Assembly (NCBI GenBank): GCA_019348335.1
Contig: JAHWJR010000128.1
Location: forward strand, 1-5,712
Source: Actinomycetota bacterium
GTDB lineage: Bacteria > Actinomycetota > Acidimicrobiia > Acidimicrobiales > CADCSY01
Direction: 5' to 3'
DNA length: 5,712 nt
Shown here: positions 1 to 5,712 of the stretch, piece by piece
Position numbering within the stretch: position 1 is the stretch's first letter
Layout of the letters: every line of letters starts with the position of its first letter
Made by a program: the position numbers and the translations under genes
The notes under the pieces: model-generated
The model's database searches: none
The model's input: only the letters and a program-made list of their open reading frames with translations
What the model was told of the DNA's origin: nothing

Positions 1-33
1 GTCACCGACGATGCGAATCCCGTACGGAGCCAT
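1..33 (-). CDS. def: N-terminus of a divergent gene, probably peptide deformylase (partial)
   Basis: Reading the minus strand from an ATG at 33-31 gives MAPYGIRIVGD before the window ends. The codons are mostly G/C-ending and free of stops. The pattern (short polar start, then I-R-x-x-G-D) resembles the beginning of actinobacterial peptide deformylases, which usually continue G-D-P-V-L-R. That enzyme removes the N-formyl group from nascent proteins in the cytoplasm. No Shine-Dalgarno precedes the ATG, but a TAGCCT -10-like element ends 7 nt upstream, as expected for a leaderless actinobacterial mRNA. The catalytic motifs of deformylase lie outside the window, so the name rests on 11 residues and could be wrong. 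That a divergent gene begins here is more certain than its identity. Confidence 0.42.
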   Translation of the reverse strand, partial: MAPYGIRIVGD

Positions 34-40
34 GCCGGTC

Positions 41-46
41 AGGCTA
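41..46 (-). promoter_or_regulatory. -10 element of a leaderless promoter for the divergent gene
   Basis: On the minus strand these bases read TAGCCT, fitting the actinobacterial -10 pattern TANNNT. Seven bases separate the element from the A of the ATG at 33, so transcription would begin at or next to the start codon. This agrees with the lack of a ribosome binding site. No good -35 hexamer is seen at the usual distance. A GGGAC half-site (minus strand, 56-52) lies a few bases upstream. Placement is inferred from pattern and spacing only. Confidence 0.4.
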
Positions 47-47
47 G

Positions 48-91
48 TGGTGTCCCCCGGGCCGAGAACTCCCGGACAGGAAGGGACACCA
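48..91. repeat. 9-bp inverted repeat with 26-bp spacer
   Basis: TGGTGTCCC at 48-56 and GGGACACCA at 83-91 are exact reverse complements. The right arm is also the left part of the DosR-like palindrome, so the left arm is an extra half-site in the opposite orientation. It lies just upstream of the -10 of the divergent gene. Arm centres are 35 bp apart. It may mark cooperative binding of a dimeric regulator over both promoters. Confidence 0.5.
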
Positions 92-99
92 GTCCCTGG
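80..99. promoter_or_regulatory. DosR/DevR-like dormancy-box palindrome
   Basis: The core at 83-96 is GGGACACCAGTCCC, a perfect GGGAC-N4-GTCCC inverted repeat. The mycobacterial DosR (DevR) box is TTSGGGACTWWAGTCCCSAA. The ten most conserved bases and their spacing match exactly, while the central and outer bases do not. A weaker box (GGGACAATCCGCCC, 105-118) is centred 22 bp downstream, about two helical turns, as in tandem DosR sites. The site lies between the divergent gene and the haem peroxidase, so either or both could be controlled by a DosR-like response regulator responding to hypoxia, NO or redox state. The regulator itself is not in the window. Assignment is by motif only. Confidence 0.5.
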
Positions 100-122
100 T
101 CGACGGGACAATCCGCCCACCA

Positions 123-167
123 CGCTGTCCCTTGGCCGTTTCCGGACAGCGGGGCCTCCCGGCCCCG
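123..167 (+). promoter_or_regulatory. Two adjoining hairpins in the peroxidase leader
   Basis: CGCTGTCC (123-130) pairs perfectly with GGACAGCG (144-151), giving an 8-bp stem with a 13-nt loop. CGGGGCC (150-156) pairs with GGCCCCG (161-167), giving a 7-bp stem with a 4-nt TCCC loop. The stems share bases 150-151, so they cannot both form fully. Neither is followed by a T run, so they are not ordinary intrinsic terminators. They would sit in the 5' leader of the peroxidase mRNA if transcription starts near 120. In such GC-rich DNA some stems occur by chance. Confidence 0.35.
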
Positions 168-190
168 TCCTCGGCCACGGAGACGAGGAG
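168..190 (+). promoter_or_regulatory. Peroxidase Shine-Dalgarno inside a small hairpin
   Basis: GAGGAG at 185-190 is a good Shine-Dalgarno placed 6 nt before the ATG at 197, and it decides the peroxidase start. The upstream segment TCCTCG (168-173) is the exact complement of CGAGGA (184-189), so a 6-bp stem with a 10-nt loop would cover most of the site. This could lower or regulate translation. The ribosome binding site is well supported; the regulatory role of the stem is inference. Confidence 0.5.
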
Positions 191-196
191 ACCACC

Positions 197-1579
197 ATGA
201 GCCCGCCCCACCACGGTTCGTTCGAGCAGCGAGGCCAGAAGACGCCCGCCGGTGACCGCCAGGCCGAAGGGCGGTTCGGCTTCATGTTCAAGCACCTCGA
301 CCCGTTCTCACCCCCCGACGAGCTGCTGCGATCGCTGGCCGCCACCATGCAGCAACCACGGCCCGACCCGGTGACCCAGTTCGACAATCCCGAGATCCCC
401 GCCGGCTACACCTTCTTCGGGCAGTTCGTCGACCACGACCTCACCTTCGATCCTGTCTCCCAACTCGACAAGGACCAGGACCCCGAGGGCCTGAAGAACT
501 TCCGGACGCCGGTGTACGACCTGGACTCCGTCTACGCCGGCGGCCCCGGCGTCACCCCCCGGTTGTACGACGGCGCCAAGCTGCGCCTGGACCACCACGA
601 CGGGTTGGACGATCTTCCCCGCAAGGACGACGGCACCGCCGACATCGGCGACCCTCGCAACGAGGAGAACGCCGTCATCCACCAGCTCCAGATCGCGTTC
701 ATCAAGTTCCACAACGCCGTGGTCGACCACGTGGCCGGCTCCGGCACGCCAAACCGCGACGTGTTCACCGAGGCCCGCCGCCTCGCCCTGCGCCACTACC
801 AGTGGGCCGTGCTCACCGACTTCGTGCCTCGCATCTGCGGCCAGAACGTGGTCGACAACATCCTGAAGAAGCCGTCCGGCAACGCGCCCATCCGCTGCGA
901 CCTGCGGTTCTACAAGCCCAAGAAGGTCCCGTTCATGCCGGTCGAGTTCTCGGTGGCGGCCTACCGCTTCGGCCACAGCCAGATCCGCCCCGGCTACAAG
1001 CTGACCGACACCACCGGTGGCGTGTTCTTCCAGCCCGAGGCCAGTGAGACGAACCTCAACGGCTTCCGCCCTCTGCACCCGTCACGGCTGCTCCACTGGC
1101 AGCACTTCTTCGACATCCCCGGCTCCACCACCGTGCCGCAGCGATCCATGCGCATCGACTCCAAGATCTCGTTCCCCCTGTTCCACCTGCCCTTCGGTGG
1201 TCCGCCGGTGTCGCTCGCCGAGCGCAACCTGCTGCGGGGCAAGGCGCTGCGGGTGCCCTCGGGCCAGGCGGTGGCCGTGGCCATGGGGCTCAAGCCTCTG
1301 TCCAACGCCGAGTTGGGCCTGTCCGACGATTCGGGGTGGAACAACCAGGCGCCGCTGTGGTTCTACGTGCTGAAGGAGGCGGAGCTGGAGCACGCCGGGA
1401 CCCGCCTGGGCCCGGTCGGTGCCCGCATCGTCGCCGAGACCCTCGTCGGGCTGCTGGCCCAGAACCGCGACTCGTTCTTCCGCCTCGACCCGGGCTGGAG
1501 GCCGGTCCCCCCGATCGCCCCGAGCGAAGGCACCTTCGGCGTGGGCGACCTCCTGGCCTTCGCCGCCACCGGGTCGTGA
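197..1579 (+). CDS. Animal-type haem peroxidase family protein
   Basis: This 460-residue protein belongs to the peroxidase-cyclooxygenase (animal haem peroxidase) superfamily, whose members use H2O2 to oxidise halides or organic substrates, or oxygenate lipids. Q76-x-x-D79-H80-D81 matches the distal pocket of myeloperoxidase: distal Gln, haem-linking Asp, distal His and calcium-binding Asp. G-D-P-R154-x-x-E157 corresponds to its catalytic Arg and haem-linking Glu, followed by the family's HN motif (H172-N173). Y256-R-F-G-H260 supplies the proximal haem ligand. The length suits a compact bacterial member with only the catalytic domain. No signal peptide or membrane segment is visible, so it is probably cytoplasmic or exported by another route. 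The ATG at 197 is preferred over the in-frame ATG at 11 because of the Shine-Dalgarno, and because the earlier reading crosses the operator region and is not peroxidase-like. Substrate unknown; family assignment firm. Confidence 0.92.
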   Translation: MSPPHHGSFEQRGQKTPAGDRQAEGRFGFMFKHLDPFSPPDELLRSLAATMQQPRPDPVTQFDNPEIPAGYTFFGQFVDHDLTFDPVSQLDKDQDPEGLKNFRTPVYDLDSVYAGGPGVTPRLYDGAKLRLDHHDGLDDLPRKDDGTADIGDPRNEENAVIHQLQIAFIKFHNAVVDHVAGSGTPNRDVFTEARRLALRHYQWAVLTDFVPRICGQNVVDNILKKPSGNAPIRCDLRFYKPKKVPFMPVEFSVAAYRFGHSQIRPGYKLTDTTGGVFFQPEASETNLNGFRPLHPSRLLHWQHFFDIPGSTTVPQRSMRIDSKISFPLFHLPFGGPPVSLAERNLLRGKALRVPSGQAVAVAMGLKPLSNAELGLSDDSGWNNQAPLWFYVLKEAELEHAGTRLGPVGARIVAETLVGLLAQNRDSFFRLDPGWRPVPPIAPSEGTFGVGDLLAFAATGS

Positions 1580-1611
1580 GCGAAGGGGTTCCTCTCCGGA
1601 GCGATGAGGCG

Positions 1612-1625
1612 TACGGTTTGAGGTG
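1612..1625 (+). promoter_or_regulatory. Possible promoter and start region of the transporter gene
   Basis: TACGGT at 1612-1617 fits TANNNT and lies 5 nt before GTG 1623 and 8 nt before ATG 1626, compatible with leaderless or near-leaderless transcription. The bases GAGGTG (1620-1625) also look like a Shine-Dalgarno but are too close to ATG 1626; they would suit TTG 1635 in the same frame. All three starts lead into the TGA at 1647. No clear -35 and no DtxR/IdeR-type iron box is seen. Confidence 0.25.
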
Positions 1626-1844
1626 ATGTTCCGGTTGTCGCACTGGTGACGTCGGGCGGCCCGGGCCGCCGTCCGCATTCCCCGCAGCCTGCTCGTTGCG
1701 CTGCTCGCCGTCCGGCTGCTCGACGAGTCGACCTCGTTCGTCCTGCCGGGCACGTTCGAGTCGCTGCGCGCTGATCTCGACCTCACCTACTCGCAGGCCA
1801 GCAGCGCCTTCCTTGCCATCGCCATCGGAGCCGTCGCCGGTGGC
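1623..1844 (+). pseudogene. Interrupted 5' part of the MFS transporter (in-frame TGA at 1647)
   Basis: In the transporter frame, GTG 1623/ATG 1626 gives V-M-F-R-L-S-H-W, then TGA (1647-1649), then an uninterrupted reading to the transporter stop at 2852. The eight codons before the stop and nearly all after it end in G or C. After the stop the reading is a basic stretch rich in R and A, then IPRSLLVALLAVRLLDE (from 1677), a typical first membrane helix, and a second helix around 1806-1850. No ATG, GTG or TTG occurs in frame between 1650 and 1844. The simplest reading is one gene broken by a nonsense change, for example CGA to TGA within an Arg run, or a sequencing error. A small indel near 1646-1670, readthrough of the TGA, or a non-canonical start (ATT 1677, CTG 1689) are alternatives. 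Confidence 0.6.
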
Positions 1845-2852
1845 GTGACCACCGTGGCCGCCGACTACCGCAGCCGCCGGGTCATCGCCGGCGGTGGTGC
1901 GTTCGCCTCGGCGGCGGCGTTGTCGGTGATCGCTGTCGCTGACTCCTACGAGCTGCTCCTGGCCGGCGCCTTTCTGGTGGGGGCCGCCTCCACCGCCATG
2001 GTCGACACCTGCGACCTCGCGCTCGCCGACCTCGCCGGTGACGACCTGCAACGCCACCTCACGCTGCAGAACGTCTGGGGATCGGTGGGCGACCTGCTGG
2101 GCCCGGCTCTCGTGGTCACCGTCGCCGCCCTGGGTCTGTCGTGGCGTGTGTCGTACCTGGTCGGCGCCGCGCTCGTCCTCGCGTACGGCGCATGGCTGGC
2201 GTCCCTGCCCTTCCCCCCGCCGCGCCCCCACCAGGACGGGCACCGGGTGGGCAGCGCCGTGGTGTCGGTGCTGCGTGACCCTGGCGTGTGGCTCGTCGGC
2301 CTGGCCGTGATGCTGCTGGGCCCGCTCGACGAACCGCTGCTCGCCTTCCTCATCGCTCACCTGCAGCAGGCCCGGGGGCTGACGGAGACCGGTGCCACGC
2401 TCGTCGCCGCGCTGTCGGTCGTGGGTGCCTTCGCTGGCTATGCCACCCTCCGCCGCTGGACGAGCGCGCTGCCGCTCGACGCCGGCCTCCTGGCGCTGGC
2501 CACGACCTTGTTGGTCGCCGCGCCGGGCGCCCTGCCCGCCAGCGCGGCGTCGCTCTTCGTCGGCGTGTTCCTCGTGCGGGTGTGGGTCGACCTCCAGGCC
2601 CGGGTCCTCACGGTGCGACCGGGTCAGGCGGGAACGGTGAAGGCGGTCGTCGCACTGGTCGAGACGGCCGGCTGGGCGTTGCCACTGCTCGCCGGCGCCG
2701 TGGCCGACCGCACCGACGTCACCGCCGGCCTCGCCACCTATGCCGCCGTCGCCTGGGCCCTCGCCGGCCTCGCCGTCCTCGGTCGCAAGAGCCGGCGCCG
2801 GCCCCCCGGACCGGCGTGTTCGCCCGCCGACACTGCCACAGTGGGGCCATGA
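1845..2852 (+). CDS. MFS transporter, canonical-start portion
   Basis: From the first usual start (GTG 1845) this gives 335 residues, rich in L, A, V and G, with about ten hydrophobic segments: roughly residues 15-33, 36-56, 80-98, 102-121, 148-170, 183-200, 211-229, 232-247, 264-286 and 292-312. The loop A-A-D7-Y-R-S-R-R12 resembles the MFS motif A between helices 2 and 3, so this start loses helices 1 and 2. Adding the upstream frame from 1650 gives about 400 residues, the usual 12-helix size. A proline-rich stretch near residue 125 fits the central cytoplasmic loop. The gene ends in ATGA overlap with a siderophore-interacting-type reductase, which suggests transport of a siderophore or other chelate, import or export unknown. 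No Shine-Dalgarno precedes GTG 1845, so a functional protein beginning here is doubtful. Confidence 0.75.
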   Translation: MTTVAADYRSRRVIAGGGAFASAAALSVIAVADSYELLLAGAFLVGAASTAMVDTCDLALADLAGDDLQRHLTLQNVWGSVGDLLGPALVVTVAALGLSWRVSYLVGAALVLAYGAWLASLPFPPPRPHQDGHRVGSAVVSVLRDPGVWLVGLAVMLLGPLDEPLLAFLIAHLQQARGLTETGATLVAALSVVGAFAGYATLRRWTSALPLDAGLLALATTLLVAAPGALPASAASLFVGVFLVRVWVDLQARVLTVRPGQAGTVKAVVALVETAGWALPLLAGAVADRTDVTAGLATYAAVAWALAGLAVLGRKSRRRPPGPACSPADTATVGP

Positions 2853-3643
2853 GCTCCGAAGGCACCCCGGAACCACGAATCTCGGCTCGGCGCGAGCCGC
2901 CGCGGTTCCGGCCCGTCGTGGTTCACTCCGTCGAGCAACTCAGCCCCCGGATGCGGCGGATCGTCCTCGGTGGTCCCGAGCTCGAGGGATTCGAGGTGGA
3001 CCAGCCGGCGGCCAGCGTGCGCCTCCTGCTGCCGCCACCGGGCGAGGACGCCATCGTCCTGCCGGAGTGGGACGGCAACCAGTTCAAGCTGCCCAGCGGG
3101 AAGCGGGCGCCCATCCGCACCTTCACGCCGCGGCATCTCGACACCGAGCGGCTCGAGCTGACGCTGGACATCGTGGTCCACGGAGGCGGCGTCGCCTCCG
3201 AATGGGCGCGCTCGGCTGCGCACGGCGCCGAGGCGGCGGTCTCCGGTCCGGGACGGGGCTACGAGATCGACGCCGCCGCCTCGGCGTATCTGCTGGCGGG
3301 TGACGAGACCGCCATCCCGGCCATCAGCCAGTTGCTCGAGCGGCTGCCGCCCGAGACCGCGGTGCAGGTGCACATCGAGCTCGTCGATCGGCGGGCCCGT
3401 CTCGAGCTGCCCTCGCACCCGAAGGCGGAGGTGACCTGGCACGAGCTGCCCCGAGGGTCCTCGCCCGGCGACGCCCTCGTTGCTGCGGTCGAGGCACTCG
3501 AGGAGATCCCCGAGGTCGCCTGGGTGGCCGGCGAGGCGGCGTCGGTCCAGCGCATTCGCAAGCACCTCTTCGACGCCAGGGGGATGGCCCGCTCCGCGGC
3601 GACGGTGCGGGGCTACTGGAAGATGGGCCGCTCCGCCACCTGA
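2849..3643 (+). CDS. Siderophore-interacting protein (FAD-dependent ferric-siderophore reductase family)
   Basis: This 264-residue soluble protein fits the SIP/ViuB family, flavin reductases that release iron from ferric siderophores in the cytoplasm by reducing Fe(III). Family marks in order: R90-T-F-T-P-R (FAD-binding, usually R-x-Y/F-T), H111-G-G-G-V-A-S-E-W-A (usually HGxGPASxWA), L148-L-A-G-D-E-T-A-I-P-A-I (nucleotide-binding side), W225-V-A-G-E-A, and the C-terminal G255-Y-W-K-M-G. The length is normal for the family. The ATG overlaps the transporter stop as ATGA, so translation is probably coupled; only weak GTGGGG lies upstream. The longer in-frame reading back to 2288 is an out-of-frame shadow of the transporter. 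The electron donor (NAD(P)H or ferredoxin) cannot be read from the sequence. If the transporter is broken upstream, this gene may suffer polar effects. Confidence 0.9.
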   Translation: MSSEGTPEPRISARREPPRFRPVVVHSVEQLSPRMRRIVLGGPELEGFEVDQPAASVRLLLPPPGEDAIVLPEWDGNQFKLPSGKRAPIRTFTPRHLDTERLELTLDIVVHGGGVASEWARSAAHGAEAAVSGPGRGYEIDAAASAYLLAGDETAIPAISQLLERLPPETAVQVHIELVDRRARLELPSHPKAEVTWHELPRGSSPGDALVAAVEALEEIPEVAWVAGEAASVQRIRKHLFDARGMARSAATVRGYWKMGRSAT

Positions 3644-3655
3644 GCCCTCTCCGAG

Positions 3656-3665
3656 TCGGTACCGA
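3656..3665. repeat. 10-bp perfect palindrome
   Basis: TCGGTACCGA is self-complementary and lies 12 bp after the stop of the siderophore-interacting protein gene. Flanking GTCGG (3655-3659) can instead pair with CCGAC (3675-3679), around a GGGGGCC-containing loop. No T run follows, so it is not a standard intrinsic terminator. It could be an operator or part of a weak transcription end; no function is claimed. Confidence 0.3.
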
Positions 3666-3684
3666 AGGGGGCCTCCGACCGTGA

Positions 3685-3715
3685 TGGCAAGTCTACCGTT
3701 ACGTGAAGGTACGCT
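3685..3715 (+). promoter_or_regulatory. Putative MerR-type promoter with operator in a 19-bp spacer
   Basis: An imperfect palindrome, TACCGTTACGTGAAGGTA (3694-3711, 14 of 18 positions symmetric about ACGT), lies between a weak -35-like TGGCAA (3685-3690) and a -10-like TACGCT (3710-3715). The hexamers are 19 bp apart, the over-long spacer typical of promoters that MerR proteins untwist. Transcription would start near 3722, ahead of the Shine-Dalgarno at 3730-3735. The TTACGT-type half-sites loosely recall operators of LiuR-like MerR regulators of acyl-CoA degradation. The palindrome is visible; its use by the adjacent regulator is inference. Confidence 0.42.
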
Positions 3716-3740
3716 GGCATCCGCTCGGGAAGGGGCAGGG

Positions 3741-4153
3741 ATGGGCCGCAACGGCATGTTGCAGATCGGAGAGGTGGCCGGCGCCGTCGGGCTGTCGCTT
3801 CGCACCATCCGCCACTACGAGGAGGTGGGTCTGGTGCCGCCGTCGGGACGCACCAACGGAGGGTTCCGCCTGTACACCGACCACGACGTCGCCCGCCTGC
3901 AACTGGTCAAGCACATGAAGCCGCTGGAGTTCACCCTCGAAGAGCTGCGGGACCTGCTCGACGTGCGCCACCGACTCGCGAACGACGACATGGGCCCCGA
4001 GGAGCGGGAGGAGCTGGTTGCCCGGCTGCGCATGTTCGCCGCCGCCGCCGAGCAGCGGTCGGCCCACCTGCGGAGCCAGCTCGAGGCAGTGGAGGCGACG
4101 GCCGACATGCTGCGGCGCGAGGTCCGCCGCCACCGGACCAGCGTCCGCCGCCG

Positions 4154-4157
<4 letters not shown>
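3741..4157 (+). CDS. MerR-family transcriptional regulator
   Basis: A 138-residue DNA-binding protein. Residues 7-26 (L-Q-I-G-E-V-A onward to T-I-R-H-Y-E-E) are the classic MerR helix-turn-helix. Residues 35-47 (S-G-R-T-N-G-G-F-R-L-Y-T) form the wing, and 48-80 the second helical pair with E-F-T-L-E-E-L-R-D-L-L. Residues 86-131 are charged and heptad-like, giving the dimerising coiled coil. There is no cysteine and no added ligand domain, so a metal-sensing or SoxR-type iron-sulphur role is unlikely; the signal is unknown. The ATG at 3741 is chosen because AAGGGG lies 5 nt upstream and a plausible promoter lies just before. The in-frame ATG at 3684 would place that promoter inside the gene; ATG 3756 lacks a good ribosome site. 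The stop overlaps the GTG of prfC, so both are probably co-expressed. It likely regulates its own operon. Confidence 0.9.

Positions 4158-5712
<1,555 letters not shown>

Noticed and set aside
11..196. N-terminal extension of the peroxidase from ATG 11
   Set aside because: It would run through the operator-like palindrome and hairpins, has no Shine-Dalgarno and is not signal-peptide-like. ATG 197 has a well-spaced GAGGAG.
308..1078. Minus-strand open frame of 256 codons inside the peroxidase gene
   Set aside because: The valine/glycine/glutamate-rich product matches nothing recognisable and lies opposite conserved haem-pocket motifs.
1580..1625. Intrinsic terminator after the peroxidase gene
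   Set aside because: No convincing stem followed by a T run was found, so the transcription end is left unassigned.
1580..1690. Iron-responsive DtxR/IdeR-type operator before the transporter
   Set aside because: No sequence resembling the TTAGG-N-CCTAA style palindrome was found.
2288..2848. N-terminal extension of the siderophore-interacting protein
   Set aside because: The arginine/proline/glycine-rich extension is an out-of-frame reading of the transporter gene; the family start fits ATG 2849.
1290..2876. Minus-strand open frame of 528 codons opposite the transporter
   Set aside because: The translation is R/G/Q/E/H-rich with no family features, while the + strand reads a clear membrane transporter. 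It is a GC-driven shadow frame.
3480..3740. Upstream starts for the MerR regulator
   Set aside because: The early part overlaps the reductase gene in another frame, and ATG 3684 would put the probable promoter inside the coding region. MerR proteins start close to the helix-turn-helix.

Overview
The window is a dense stretch of high-GC chromosome with strong G/C preference at third codon positions. The protein styles, a likely leaderless start and a DosR/DevR-like operator suggest an actinobacterium, perhaps an Acidimicrobiia (Iamia/Ilumatobacter-like) lineage. This taxonomic guess is inference only. All complete genes lie on the + strand.

Layout. Bases 1-33 hold what looks like the first 11 codons of a divergent minus-strand gene, probably peptide deformylase, with a -10 element placed for leaderless transcription. 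Bases 34-196 are a regulatory intergenic region. It holds a GGGAC-N4-GTCCC palindrome like the core of the DosR/DevR dormancy box, further half-sites, and a chain of small hairpins, the last of which covers the Shine-Dalgarno of the next gene. Bases 197-1579 encode an animal-type haem peroxidase (cyclooxygenase/peroxinectin superfamily) with all recognisable haem-pocket residues and no signal peptide. Bases 1623-2852 carry a major facilitator superfamily transporter whose natural 5' end appears interrupted by an in-frame TGA at 1647-1649; the first usual start codon after it (GTG 1845) would drop the first two membrane helices. The transporter overlaps by ATGA a siderophore-interacting-protein-type flavin reductase (2849-3643). 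Bases 3644-3740 hold a probable MerR-type promoter/operator. Next come a small MerR-family regulator (3741-4157) and, overlapping it by GTGA, peptide chain release factor 3 (4154 to beyond the window end).

How the genes work together. The transporter and flavin reductase form a translationally coupled pair, most simply explained as an iron-siderophore handling unit, although no iron box is visible. The peroxidase may be under hypoxia/NO/redox control through the DosR-like site. The MerR regulator probably controls its own promoter and, because prfC is coupled to it, probably the release factor as well. I see no tRNA, rRNA, CRISPR array, insertion sequence or convincing intrinsic terminator. 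The observations most worth following are the DosR-like operator region and the interrupted transporter start.
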